From: Apiospora phragmitis
Lineage: Eukaryota; Ascomycota; Sordariomycetes; Amphisphaeriales; Apiosporaceae
Direction: 5' to 3'
Assembly: GCA_038363925.1 (NCBI GenBank)
Contig: JAQQWL010000011.1
Location: 1,054,001 to 1,118,000, forward strand
DNA: 64,000 nucleotides
The position numbers and the translations under genes were made by a program. Position 1 is the first letter of the stretch, and every line of letters begins with the position of its first letter. This document shows positions 23,801 through 35,700 of the stretch, piece by piece. The notes beneath the pieces are model-generated. The model was not told the origin of the DNA. It did no database searches and saw only the letters and a list, made by a program, of their open reading frames with translations.

Positions 23801-24350
23801 TGAGCGATGCAGCACCAAGAGCTGTTGCGCCCGTGGCTTTGATCGTCTCCTTCAGGGCACCTAAAGTCTCCAGTTTGGTCTCTTCCGGGATGTCCTGTTT
23901 TCGCTCCTTTCCTGGGACACCACCGACGATGAAAGTGAAGAGAATGATGAGTTGTCGTGACAGCTCGGTAGAAATTTTACTTTTCCATCCATACTGAACG
24001 AGTATCCTCAGACATTTGATGGTGGTTTCTGTGAGGCGAACAGGATAGTCCTGTTGGTGCCGCAGAATGTTGGAGAGCGGGAAGAAAACATATTCTGCGA
24101 TTTTCTCGTCCAGAACGGTCGGGTCCTTGGCGACCTGCTGGTCCAGAACCGATGATAAATCCTGGGTAACATCCAAGAGTTCCTTAGCACTCCCTCTCTT
24201 ATCCGCCGAGCGCACGGCGAGGTTGTTGATTTTGATGCATCGTGGTTTGAGCTGCCAAGGGTTTAGCGGATGGCATCTTCAGTTTGCAGCAGCCAGGACA
24301 CGTACCTCTTGGAAGAACTCCGTCCTGCTATTTGATGCGTCGGCAGCCAT
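20862..24350 (-). CDS. tti1: Tti1, TEL2-interacting protein 1 (TTT complex)
   Basis: Tti1 is the HEAT-repeat scaffold of the Tel2-Tti1-Tti2 complex, which helps fold and stabilise PI3K-related kinases (TOR, ATM/Tel1, ATR/Mec1). Exon 1 (24350-24306, MAADASNSRTEFFQE) and exon 2 (24251-20862) flank a 54-base intron with a GTACGT donor. Helical repeats run the whole length. The N-terminal EYVFFPLSNILRHQQ, TTIKCLRILVQYGWK and the C-terminal HPKKPWKDAE region fit the family. About 1144 residues result. Two frame breaks are inferred. At about 21866-21885, in a Glu/Lys-rich run, the frame shifts and gives KKPLPKTPTYTPLIRITDLT. At about 21746-21755, in C/G runs, it shifts back to KSLLDLLATVCPAL. Outer frames agree, so the two breaks cancel. 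Near the 3' end a CTGACT repeat encodes Ser-Gln repeats. Family assignment rests on layout and motifs, without a search. Confidence 0.8.
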
Positions 24351-24733
24351 TGAATGAAAAGGGCATTTTGTACCACTCTCTTACTCAATAAATGGAGGCC
24401 TTGAACGGAGAATTGCGTTGCGCCTGGAGTTAAACGAGTCAACGAAATACTTAGTAGATTGGTCGGCGATAGATGCAGCGTAAGAAAGCATGCCCTCATC
24501 CAATAAGAGAAGGTGCTGGAGCTTCTCCACACGTGGATGCATCAGCAAACTGCTCAGAAGAACGGGACGACCACGACTCGCCCAGCCAACAAATCTCATT
24601 CTGACTTATTAAAAGACATTCTTTATTTGATTCCATGTTTTTGTTTTGATTTCTCTTCGGCTTCTTTCTTGAGCGAAGTGAGGATAACAGTTGGCCATCG
24701 TGGTATACGCAGAACCTATTAACTAGAGCTGTC
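24351..24733. promoter_or_regulatory. short bidirectional promoter, tti1 / DUF1749 hydrolase
   Basis: Only 383 bases separate the start codons of two divergent genes, so both promoters must lie here or overlap into the genes. No specific site stands out. Confidence 0.5.
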
Positions 24734-25811
24734 ATGGCGTCATCTAAGCCCTTCTCCACGATCGTGCATCCCTATCCGACTAAGGGGTCTCCTAACAGAA
24801 ATGCCTGTGCTTACGAGACCGGCCTCCCATCCGCTCGCAACGCATTTGTCTTCGTCGGGGGACTGGGCGATGGCCCACATACGGTGCCCTACGCCCGGGC
24901 AATCGCCAGGGAGCTCGAGAAACACGGCGAGCTGAGCTACTCGGTCTTCGAGTTCAAGACGAGGAGCTCCTTTTCCGGGTGGAAGTTCTCGTGCTTGGCG
25001 AACGATGTGGCCGACATATCGGAGCTGGTCCGGTATTTGCGCGGACTTGGGAGAGAGAAGATCGTTCTCATGGGCCACTCCAGCGGGTGCCAGGTTCGTG
25101 TCTGTCACTGTCCTCGCTGTTGCGGCCAGAGCATTCATGTATTAATGGATGATATAGGGCTTGATGGAATACGCAGCGACTTCAAGCGATCCTGTAGATG
25201 ACTTTATATTACAGGCCCCAGTGTCGGATCGCGAAGCATCTCTGGTAGGAAAGGGCAGCGAGGGAAAGAGGAAGCTGGACGAAATAGTCAACATCGCAAG
25301 GGACATGATCTCGTCCGGCAAGGGGGATCACCCCATGTCGCACGATCATCTGTCTGAGGACTATGATAGACCCATGTCTGCGCGTCGGTTTTACGCTCTC
25401 CACGCCAAGGAGTAAGTTTTTATTTATGTGCCCCTGAATCCGTCTCCCACGACGGCATTGCCCCTCTATTGTCACCAGCCTGAAGCTTATCTTGTCAAAT
25501 CTAGCGGCGAGGACAATTATTTCGGCTCTGATCTCCCCAGTGAGGTCGCCAGGGGGTTCTGGGGGAAATTCGATAAGCCACTGCTGATCCTGCATTCCGG
25601 CATAGATCGGTACATTGACCCTTCAGTCGATAAGAATGCCCAAATAGAGGGTTGGAAAGCTCTTTGCAGGCCAGGAATCGCCAGTCGCTTGTCAGGAGTC
25701 ATCCCGGGAGCAGGCCACAGTGTTCGCCAGCCCGCGGGCGAGGAGTGGTTAGTGAACACTGTAGTTAAGTTCCTCAAATCAACGGCAGCGTTTCCAAGTA
25801 GTAGTCTGTAG
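24734..25811 (+). CDS. DUF1749 (UPF0613) alpha/beta hydrolase, SidJ-like
   Basis: This alpha/beta-hydrolase fold protein carries domain DUF1749. As I recall, the family includes Aspergillus SidJ, which hydrolyses fusarinine-type siderophores, but many members have no known role. Three exons (24734-25093, 25158-25411, 25505-25811) join in frame to 306 residues. The nucleophile is probably Ser116 in GHSSG. The oxyanion region may be FVGGLGDGPHT (about residues 40-50), and the catalytic histidine is likely in PGAGHSVRQP near the C-terminus. The second intron acceptor (TCTAG at 25500-25504) was chosen because it restores the family-like AKDGEDNYFGSDL. No signal peptide is seen, so a cytosolic location is likely. 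Siderophore breakdown is inference from the family, and no other siderophore gene lies nearby. Confidence 0.85.
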
Positions 25812-26006
25812 GAGCTAACTGAGAAACTTGGCTTGGCCGCTGTGGCACCAGATCTCTACGGGAGTGCGATGTAAATGTGGATCTAATTGGTAATAGGAGA
25901 GTAATGTTTGAATACAAACTCCCGAGAGGTCCCCGCGCCCGTTGAACGTGAAATGTGAGAACTACCAGACATGGCAGATGCAACTTTCATAAAGTCGCCC
26001 CGAAGT

Positions 26007-27308
26007 TCATGTACTGTTATACCCATTGAGCCCCTGAACCACCCCGAAGGCGCCACCCCCTTTCCCAAACATATCCCTGACATCCGTCACGATCTCATTC
26101 GGCCTCTCGTACGCCGCGAAGTGGCCTCCGCTCTCATGCTTCCTCTCAAAGACCACCTCGCCCTGCGTCCGCACCCACGTGCTCGGCAGCACCACGAGGT
26201 CCTGCGGGAAGTGGCTGAAGCCGAGCTTGACGCCGGGGGTGTACGCGCGCATCTTCTCGTGAGTCATCCCCTCGGCATCGTGCTGCGTCTCGTAGTAGAT
26301 GCGCACGCTGGCGGCGGGGCCCGCGGCGCTGAACCAGTAGAGGCTTACCCAGGTGCACACCTCGTCGTCGGTCCAGGGGTACGCGTCGGTCCAGTCGTGC
26401 AGCTTCTCGTAGATCCACGCGAGCAGCGCGACGGGGCTGTCCGCGAGCGCGTACCCCAGCGTCTGCGGCTTCGTCGACTGCTCCAGGTTGTAGCCGCGGC
26501 CCTCTTGGGTGAACCAGGCGCTGCGCGCGGCGCCCGCGCGCTCCCGCTTCGTGTAGGGCGTCACGGCGTGCTCGAGCGCGAGGCGCGGGTGCGCCAGCCA
26601 GCTCGGCGGGTCTGCGTTGTCCATGTTGAGATGCGTGGCTTTGCAGTGCTGCGGGTAGAGGTGGGCCAGGGCTCGGCTGATGTGTCGTCCCCAGTCGCCT
26701 GGTGGATGTGTGGGCGTGAGTAAGTAAGCAAGTCTTCTCACGTGTAAGATGGCCCCGACTAACTAACCTCCTTGTGTGACGTATTCGTTATAGCCGAGTT
26801 TCAACATCAGCTTGTTCATCGTCTCGGCATACTGCTCCATGGCGAACCCGCGCTTCTTGGTGCCCTCGGAGAAGCCAAAGTTCGGCAGCGACGGCGCCAC
26901 GACGTGGAACGCTGGTGTCTCGACGCCGTCGCCGGCGCCCAGGGGCCCCAGGATCTTGCTCACTTCGAGGAAGTGGCCCGGCCAGCCGTGGATGAAGAGG
27001 AGCGGGATGGCCGTCTTCACCGGGCTGGGCCGGTGGACGAAGTGGATCGCGAGCGGCTCGAACCCGTCGTCGCACTGGACGGGCGTGGTGAACTGCGGGA
27101 GCATGGAGTTCAACATCTGCTCGACCGCCGACCAGTCGTACGTCTGCTCCCAGTGTTGCGTCAGCCGTTTCACGTCGGTCAGCGGCGCGCCCAGGTCCCA
27201 GCCGGCCTCGTCCAGCTCGTCGGGGAACTTGGCGAGGGAGAGGCGCTGCTTCAGGTCGTCGAGGCGGGCGCCCGGCACCGCGATTTGGTAAGGTTTGATA
27301 TCCGACAT
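26007..27308 (-). CDS. epoxide hydrolase, EHN type
   Basis: The product is a microsomal-type epoxide hydrolase with an N-terminal EHN domain, which opens epoxides to diols through a covalent Asp ester. Two exons (27308-26768 and 26698-26007) join in frame to 410 residues. The EHN part (IPFRVAVP-like start, [11 protein letters not shown]) precedes the oxyanion motif HGWPG (residues 107-111). The nucleophile is Asp182 in TQGGDWG, split by the intron. A lid region holds a tyrosine (SVRIYYE), and the catalytic histidine is in [12 protein letters not shown]. The last 15 residues are Gly-rich. The gene is convergent with the DUF1749 gene, with about 195 bases between. Such enzymes act in detoxification or secondary metabolism, but no biosynthetic cluster surrounds this one. 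The substrate is unknown. Confidence 0.9.
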
Positions 27309-29128
27309 CTTTCACTTTCGAATCACTGCAAAGAAATGTGGTGAGAATTGACAACTGCTTCGCAATTGAACATTCAATATTATTTCAAATGTACGATACA
27401 CAAATTCATTGATGTCCGTATTCCCCAAGAGAACATACGACACGCCGCACATATATAAAGTATGCTCCTCGAATGGCGATCTCATAAGAGCGTAATCTAG
27501 CGTGCTTGTATGCAAGGCGTGTCGCCAATGACGTGACACAGGGCGCATTTTACAAAACAGAATACCAATGCCGCCGCGGGATATCTAATCCCGATAGGCA
27601 GGAAAGGTTAGGCTAGGAGCGCCCATCGCTTGACAATTGTGCCATCTCTTGGCATCCATCTTCCAGGTTCAGCAATTAGTCATCGGGAAAACGAAGATTT
27701 ATTATATCAGTGTTGTATTATCACCGTCCAGATATTCAGAACTTTGGTCAATAGGTCTGTTATGATATCATCCTAGTTGCGGGGGTTCAGATCTGGGTGT
27801 GATCGAAGATCTCAGGGGTAGGGTAACAGGGTAGGGGAACATCATAATGAATCGCGATTCGCCGAATCATCATTTGTTGTTTCGTGTCTATTCGTAGGAA
27901 GTATTATGGTCATAGAGGCCAGTAGAGAACCAAATATTTTGTACGTAGGATGTTTGACATGTCGGGACTGTTCTCTCCTGGCGTACGGGAGTGGTCGTTT
28001 GGCCCGTTTGGGCGGTCCTCTTCTATTACTTGCTTTTGAATGTCAAGACTGACTCCCGACTCCTCTATTAAGTGATTATCGTCACTCTCACCAGGTTGAA
28101 AAACCATCCAAATGGTTGTGTCCAAACTGATGCTTTGTAATGTAGAGACACCCAATCGCTTCACCAGTCTGATCAATAACATAGGTTCGTAGCAATCGAT
28201 TGCATATGCCAGCTTGCCAAGACCAGCTGCCGAAATCCCGACTATTCCAGAGTCTATTTATTGCTAAAGTATTGGTTGTGGCCCAAGAACCTGATGGAAT
28301 GCTCTATTCTAGCCTCTCGAGGGACGGAATCATGTTTTCCTGGAACCGCCGCTGAACTTTATGCCAGCTTTCGGACCATACGAGGATCGTGTGACATGTT
28401 AGCAACGTCAGAGAGCTTCTTGGGGTAAACAAAGGGCAGATGTTTTTCTTCTTCCCCTCCTGGACGTGTGGTTATTGAATTGAAACGCTTTCGAATCTCC
28501 AAGGCCATCTGGTGGTTTCTGTTTTGTGATGCTCTGTATGATGTCAACCGACAGGCTAGAATATCGGGTGTGTTATTGTTTGGGATCGAACCAGGGCTGG
28601 GTTCTTGACCGTTTATTGCGGCTTATTGGTGAAGAGGAGGTGTAGGGGGGAGGGGGGCTTCAGAAGGAATACCGGGGCACAGAAGGGAAATAGGCAGCTT
28701 CCGGCAGAGCTCCCCGCCCCGGCAGCAGTGGGAAAAGCACTAAAAAACCAATGGTCGCTAACAGCTCTGGGCCCCGCCCCACAAGCACGAGGTGAAACCT
28801 GGTTCGTCGACCCCGACGTGATGTAAACAAAAGGCTGCAACAAGCTAGCTGCTCATCAAATAAACCCCCCAAAGACAATTCAGACCCTGTTGACTCCATC
28901 ACATCGCACTTTTCCCGCACCATCCTCTCTCCCCCTAATCTAGCAATTATATGTCCCTCTGCCTTATCATATTCAATTGTCGCATCGCATGGGCCATTGA
29001 CTGGCAACAAGGTCTCGGAGAGGATATCACCAATCGTCATCCCATCAACAACAACAGCAACTACTACTACTACTTCTAGTGTTCACAAGAATACCTACAC
29101 CACAACAGCACCCACTCGACAATTCACC
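27309..29128. other. 1.8-kb divergent intergenic region
   Basis: This lies between the starts of the epoxide hydrolase and the disordered basic protein. It is AT-rich from 27540 to 28360 and pyrimidine-rich close to 29129. No gene or RNA is supported. A T-loop-like stretch near 28590 was examined and rejected as a tRNA. Confidence 0.5.
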
Positions 29129-31410
29129 ATGGCACGCACCCGTCGCTCTGCGCGACTCGCGAGCGCCTCCTCGGTAAGTTGTTACATAACTAACCCGCCC
29201 TACACGTACAGTTCACTGCTGCTGCTGCTACCAAGCGGCATCATCACGCGCTTTGACGGTTTGGGGGCAAGTCACTGACGCTTGCGCTTTGATCCAGAAT
29301 CCCGACAGAGCAACCGCGACGCCCCGGTTGGGCTCGGTTGCCGAGGGTGAGGAGGAGACCGTCGAGCTCCCAACCAAGAATCTCGACACGATCAAGCCGT
29401 CGCCACCTAAGCCCACCACACCGTCGCACTCAACTCCTGTCAAGCTGCCCATGTCAGAGATGCACCCCAGCAAAGTCCACCAGACCATGGCTCCTCCCTC
29501 ATCCGGCCTTCGACACGGCTTTGTCGACATCAATCCCGACCAGAAGGCCATTGGCGGTACACAGGCGACACCCTCCAAGACCCCCCTGTCTGGTTTTACC
29601 TTCCGTGTCTCCCGCCCCAGTATCGCCGCTGCTGAGCAGGATTCTGGACTTGGCCCTGAAGCCAAGCGCATGATGGAGGAGCTGCGCGAGGAGGCCACAA
29701 AAATCAAGGCCGAACTTGCTGCCAAGCGTGAGCAAGAGCGCGAGGAGGAGGAAGCCGATGGTCGCAAGTACGCCAAACCGAAGGGCAAGGCTGGCCGATA
29801 CAGCGATGCCCACATGGCCGAGTTCAAGAAGATGGACTCCATTGAGAACCACCACTCGACTTTCCGTTACACACCTGGCCGTGCCACTCCGGCTAAGGGT
29901 CTCAAGCGAACCCAGTCCAAGGCAAATCTTGATGAGCCCGAGTCCTCGTCGTCGTCACGGAGAGCACCAGTCTCTGCAAAGCGTGTCCTCGAACCGGCAG
30001 AAAAGCGCCACGAACCCGAGGAGGCGGTCGAAGCCCCGGCCAAGCGGGTCAGACAACGCAAGGAGGACGACGCCTCTAGCCAGCGACCCATCTCCCGCGA
30101 TGGGAGCTCTATACCCGCCCCCAGGAGCCTCGGAGGCGAATCGATCCGCAAAGCGATTCCTCACTCTCAGTCGCTCGCTAACCTGCTGACGCCTACTAAG
30201 GCTTCAGCCGCCCGCACTACTGTGCCAAAGACACCCACCGCCACTATGATCAAGTCGCCCAGCAAACCCGACATCCGATCTTTAGCCAGATCCCCTAGCA
30301 AACCGGAGCTTTCATCAGCTTTGGCTCGATCTCCTAGTAAGGACAGCTTGGTACGATCCAACAGCAACAAGGCTCTGGGAGGCCTTACCAAGTCGGTCAC
30401 ACTTAGCAGTCTCCCTGCCCCGCAAGCCATTCCCAAACTGGTCCAGACCCCGGGTCGATTTGATAGAGTCAAGTCGATCCTCAAGAGACAGTTTAGTTCG
30501 TCGAAGCCTAAGAGCAGTCTTCCTCAGCTTGCCGCCACTGCACCCAAGACCCCTGGCCGTACCGAAAAGGCCTTACCAGCGGTCCCCATGACCACACCAG
30601 CTCGCCAATATGATAGACATGTTGAGTTCACCCCGGACACGAAGCAAGCTGCTATGACTCAGAACTCGCCTTCGCCCATCAAGTCCGTTTCTTCCCCTAC
30701 CCAAGTCGGTATCGAAGCCGCCTGCGGTCCAGTTCCCATCTTTGAATGCCGTCATGAGCGCCAAGAAGTCTGGCAGCGCTGCCGTGTCGTATCCTGACCT
30801 GTCGGCCTATAAGGAAGAGGAGGACTCCGAGGATGAGGAGGAAGCAGGCCTGCGCGAAGCACTCCCAGAGTCTCAACCTGGAACATTCACATTCCGAAGC
30901 GACCACACCATTAGATTTGGTAGTACCTCGCCCAATGGTTTCGGAGGTTCGCCTGGTCAGTCTACTTTGCGCCAAGTGCGTACTTCTTTTGCACCTAGTG
31001 CAAGCATGCCAGGCGGATTCCCTGATGACAAGGAGTCTTCTCCCCTTAAGGCGAACAAGGAGAACGCGGACCCTGAGCTCATAGCGGGTATTCCTCACGG
31101 CATGTCCAACAAGAAGCGATCGCGGGCGATGTGGGAGGACGAAGAGATCAAGACGGGGGTTCCGCATGGCATCTCGAATAAGAAACGACACCGCGCGAGT
31201 TCGGATGCTGAGGAGGAAGAGGATGAAGGCGTGCAGCGTGGCGCCAAGAAGCTGCGCAAAAACCCTCCCTCCGCGGTGGCCCCCAGATTTGCTTGCTCCT
31301 CGCCCATCAAGAAGCCCTCTGGGTTCCTTGGCACGCCCAGTCCTCAGAAAAAGTCGGGCATCAGCTTGAGCCGACTGAACATGCTGGCTCAGCCTAAGGT
31401 TCGGAAATAG
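29129..31410 (+). CDS. large disordered basic protein, possibly NuSAP/spindle-like; one frame break
   Basis: Exon 1 (29129-29173) encodes MARTRRSARLASASS and a 124-base intron (29174-29297) follows. Exon 2 runs to the TAG at 31408. About 718 residues result if one frame break is mended. I do not recognise the family with confidence. The protein is rich in Ser, Pro, Lys and Thr, with a short predicted coiled coil (EELREEATKIKAELAAKREQ). The segment HMAEFKKMDSIENH recalls a motif of the mitotic protein NuSAP. Three imperfect RSPSKPxxxS repeats, TPGRFDRVKSILKRQF and VEFTPDTK follow. The C-terminus has two copies of G(I/V)PHGxSNKK(R) and many basic nuclear-localisation-like runs. At about 30694-30697 (four C) the frame shifts, after SPIKSVSS, to PKSVSKPPAVQFPSLNAVM. 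A nuclear or spindle role is inference. Confidence 0.75.
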
Positions 31411-31930
31411 GCTTGTTCATTCGTTTGTTCGTTTGGTATTTTGCTCAAGACTACATGATGACTGTTACGACTTTGGTGTCACGGATATCGGCTGCAACTA
31501 GATTGGCCCCCAGCATTGGTTTGCGGCAAAAACGAAGAATATTTGCATCCACGGCTTCCACGACACGACTACTTCCTACTCAAGACATGGCAGCTTCTCC
31601 TTCCTTTCCTTGGCTGTCATGGCATCTTGTCCACTACTTTGGCATGGCTCCTATGTCGGCGTCGGTTGGTCTGAACAGCTGAAGAAAGAGAAACAATGCT
31701 CAGGTTGCTGAGACTGCATCACCACCAGGGGTGTCCTTCTCACTGCCCTCCCAAGTCTGTATCGCGTAGATATATGTATGGCACCTCATTGTACTATTAG
31801 AGAAACGGCTTTTCCTTCTCTCCGTCCGGCTCGGTTAGCTGGTTCTACTGGATTTTGTTTTTTGTCGGAGTAACACGGCGTTTCGCTGCTACACATAAGT
31901 CTTTTGCTCACAGCGGTCCCGGGACGGAAC
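31411..31930. other. 3' flank of the disordered-protein gene
   Basis: No gene is seen. The stretch probably holds the 3' untranslated region and then untranscribed DNA. Confidence 0.4.
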
Positions 31931-32389
31931 CTAGGCTAGGGTAGATAAGATGTTCATAGGATGATGAACCAGTTTATTGTTGAATATGTTTTCTATTTCT
32001 TGATTAGGTCTCTCTAACCTCTCCTCATTGGCATAGCATGTGTCATTCTTGCTACTATCGCAGGCTACTTGTATGAGATCTAGAACCGTTGCTCTTCGCA
32101 AGTAGGGGAATCTCGGGAACTCGCAGACCAATCTCCTGGTCTCGTGTCGCTATGCATACGCCTTGGAGATGTTCCTGAAGTAGACCGAAGATATTTTCAG
32201 GTGCTTGAGGGAAAGTCGCATGCAGATTCTAGCGTCCTATCTATCCTGTGTGTCGCTGATAAATGCATTCTGGTCGAACTTGACTTGGTCCAGTTTCGCC
32301 AGCTCCTTACGTACGTGTGCCGCATCGAAGATTTTGTTCGGTGCAACCAGATTTACATGGTGCGGTGCAATAGGCTCAATATGCTGTGA
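31931..32389 (-). pseudogene. possible decayed protein gene, minus strand
   Basis: Two adjoining minus-strand stretches read like protein but in different frames. From 32389 to 32237 about 50 codons read HIEPIAPHHVNLVAPNK then IFDAAHVRKELAKLDQVKF and end in TAG. From 32221 to 31931 another frame reads LKHLKISSVYFRNISKAYA, one stop (32150-32152), then a further 70 codons including RRLVCEFPRFPYLRRATVLDLI. No start codon, intron set or known family is evident. It may be a relic of an F-box-like or other fungal family protein, or chance. Only a protein search could decide. Confidence 0.25.
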
Positions 32390-32656
32390 CTATTTGTTTT
32401 CAAATAGTCATAATTGAAAGTAGCCATTAATTAATAGATTTATTGTCTTATTGCCAACTATTCCGTAGTGTGTTGTCGATTATCCCCATTGCTGGCCAAT
32501 TATGCCGTTGCTGGTGATTGCGTCAAATGGATGGTCTTCGATTGATTCTGGCTAGATATATGTTTCCCCTCTATACTCCTCAATAAAGTAACTCCCTTCA
32601 ACAAACAGTGGCCATCACAGTGTGCAACAGCGTCATACGCCTGTTTCATAATTACA

Positions 32657-32748
32657 GCGGACATAGCTCAGTTGGGAGAGCGCCAGACTGAAGTCTAACT
32701 TCGGCAACATCAATCTGGAGGTCGTGTGTTCAATCCACACTGGCCGCA
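32657..32748 (+). tRNA. tRNA-Phe (GAA) with a 19-base intron
   Basis: The sequence folds as a tRNA. The D-arm region is TAGCTCAGTTGGGAGAGC, the anticodon stem CCAGA pairs with TCTGG, and the T-arm is TGTGTTCAATCCACA. The anticodon is GAA (loop CTGAAG + A). The intron lies after position 37, the usual eukaryotic place, and is about 19 bases (TCTAACTTCGGCAACATCA). The acceptor stem GCGGACA/TGGCCGC has one A-G mismatch at its fifth pair, and the discriminator base is A. Internal A and B boxes match Pol III promoters, and a TTTT terminator follows at 32757-32760. Confidence 0.95.
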
Positions 32749-35700
32749 CTGTTTCCTTTTGCCCATCTACGATGCGCGTATCTCACGATCCAGGCGTGTT
32801 TCGACAGTGGGGGTTTGCGAGGTCGGACGGGCCCCACAGCACGTGCGTGCGTGGGTGCGGTCCGCGTAAGCTTGTAAGCCTCAGGAGATAACGCTGGCTG
32901 ATTGATCGATCTGTGAATTCTTGAGATATGAATGAACCCTTGGTATCTCAAGAAGTTGTCTATTTTGTCCCTCTCTTCCCATATATGGTGGGAGAGGGTT
33001 GAATCACTTACTTAATTGGTCAATCGGGCAGGGAAAACGAACAGATCATCTTTAGTTCTACCTATTAGTCAGGCTGGACGAGACGGCGGTGACCCCCACG
33101 CGTAAATGGAGTGCCATTATCAGCCATCGGCAAGCATATCTACGATTACAACTACGGCAACTGCTGATTGGAGGAATATTATACATTCTGAGATAGAGAC
33201 TTCTACATGAAGCATGCGGTGAGCAAATCCCTCTTGTCGTATTAGTATTGCTTTCGTCTAAGAATTTGCAATAGTGGAAGACATCTCCCTCGTCTTGTTG
33301 CAGACCCGGCGGCAAGCCTTCGCTGCATAACCACCCACACACGCAGGCAGCTATATCTGCTACCCCTGAACGGCACAAGGAAGACGGCACGCATGTCTTA
33401 GGTGACTGTGCAAGGGAACAATCATTTCAGCATATTCAGGCCGAGGTCTGTTTGAATACGAGGTTGTCCGGTGTTAGCCGTTGCCGAGAGGAGGGTCATA
33501 CACGGGCCAGCCACGTTCCAGGGAAAGACATTCATCAACGCCATTCGGATACCGACCAATGGCACTTGCGTCCCCAGGAATTCCTTTTTCGTAGGCACAT
33601 GCAGGGAGGACCTTATGGTATGATATGGGGTGCAGGTAAGGCGAGGGCGCATCTTTGTAGGACCTATGGGATGGGTGAATATAGGGAGATAAAAGGATTC
33701 GGTAGACCAACCAGTCAGTCTACTCGATGAAGCAAAGTAGCTACTCATGGAATATTTGTGAACGGATATGGGATGGATCGGCTTTACTGCAGCCTACGTA
33801 AGTGTTGCGTAGAATATGGTGATCATCTGGCGAGAGGATGGCCATTAACATCGGGCCAGATCATATATCTCATGCATCATTCTTGGGTGGTACATATCTA
33901 TGTAGGTTATGATTACTGCCCGCCCGTAGCTTCGGCGACGGTGTACTTACCCACTACGATTCTTGTCACCATGGTGGGTAGTAGGTAGTGGTCAGTAACC
34001 ACGACCCGAGGAGACGGGAGCATTCACCGTGGACTGTTGGCAACATCATCTCGGCGGTACTACCAAAGAAAGCACGCAGGAGTGTCAACTATGTAGATCG
34101 TATCTGCCCACTCTATGTACTTGCACTGCCGAAAATGGCCTCGGCTTCTTTAACCCTTGGTTGGTCTTGGCCCCCTTCACCGAGAGCCGGCCGAACCCCT
34201 GTCTGTCTCTGCGCAAGGTTGTGACGATACATATCTATCATTGGGAGCTTGTATCGTTACCGTAACGTGGGGTGAACGCCTCTGTCTCTTCTGTCTCTCC
34301 ACCTCCCCGGGCGCGCGTGTGTGTGAAGCAAACATGCTTTCTTCTTTTGCGTCATTTTCCGCCGTCTTCTCCTAATCGGATCAGAGAAAAGTAGCAACAA
34401 GATGCGAGCAGGGAGCAAGGAGCAAGGTTGTTCTTCTTGTGCCGTCCCTGAAAAGAAAGAAGGAAAGCAGGCAGGCAGGCAAGGTTTGCTCAGAATAACG
34501 AGACAGGCAGACAGGCCGCAGGGCAGGTATCACATCACGCCCACGGCAAGGCGGGAAGCATTTGCCGGTACATCGAACGCTACTATGTTTTCTTTTTCGC
34601 CCTGTCCCATCTAACGTCGAATGTATGTACATACATACATATCTGACCCTATTCGTCTTAAACCTATCACATCCATATTCCGGGTCAGTCTCCCTCCTCG
34701 TCTCATTAGAGTTATCGGAATCAAGTTTTGTTTGCTTTTAATCAGGCGCCACTGGCACCTCCCTGAAAAGATATCAACGGGGGGCTTTTGCTTTTTCCGC
34801 GGTTGGTTGGCGATGTCGTCGATCCTTGGGTGATGGTCGTCGCGACACATTCGTTGAATTCGGCGGAGCAATCGACCACGGCTGTTGTCGGTTTTTGTCA
34901 GAGGCTACTTTCAGCTCACTTGTCGTTCTCTTTTATCTCTGGACACTTTCTGTATGGGTTAATATATTGATAGTGGCGGTGGCGGCAAGCAAGTATCACC
35001 ATGTACTGCAAGGCCAACCCAGATCTTTGACTCTGTCATGGGAGGCATAAGTAGTCGCTCGCTTATGTACCCGAGATAGCCATCTCGAAAGTGCTGGCAA
35101 GGAAGATAACCGGACTGTCCAGATGCACTTAGTGGTGCTCTGCCGTGACTTGGAATTTCGACTTGGCACGCTTCATGTGATTTCAGAGAATACGGAGTAT
35201 TGTAGAAGGGTGTGAACCATAGTCTTCTAGCAAATATGATGCATCGAATCCAAACAGTGGTGTTGTTCTGCGCACCCCTTAAGGCAATGGGTGGTCGATC
35301 GATTTCTTGGAGAATAGCTACGCTGCATACACATGCCAATAGTCATCGAGATCGCTCACAATCTCGCTAAATACACAAGTAGGCAGGTATTGAGGCTCGA
35401 TGCTGTATAATAAAGTCGTAGCTTCAAACTGTTTCTTATTAATGAAGATGATCATGATGTGCGAGTATTATTCACATATCGAAACCTACCTCGTGACCAT
35501 CCTGGAGTTTTCAGGCTTCGGTACGTTCGTTACTAAACCGAAGCCTCAATCTGTCACTGTTGACTGGCTGGGTCGGTGACATACACTGGAAATCGTGCGG
35601 CGCTGCCTACCAGTGTACATCTCCCTAATCGCCGGGCTGTGCTGTCCTCACCTAACCCAATCGACATCGTCTACAACTTACACGGGCTCAGATGAAGGGC

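Noticed and set aside
27800..27845. GGGTAGGGTAACAGGGTAGGGG resembling telomere repeats or a homing-endonuclease site
   Set aside because: The units are irregular and isolated, and no endonuclease gene is near.
28560..28650. T-loop-like GGTTCGATCCC on the minus strand
   Set aside because: No A box, D-arm or acceptor stem can be formed around it, so it is not a tRNA.
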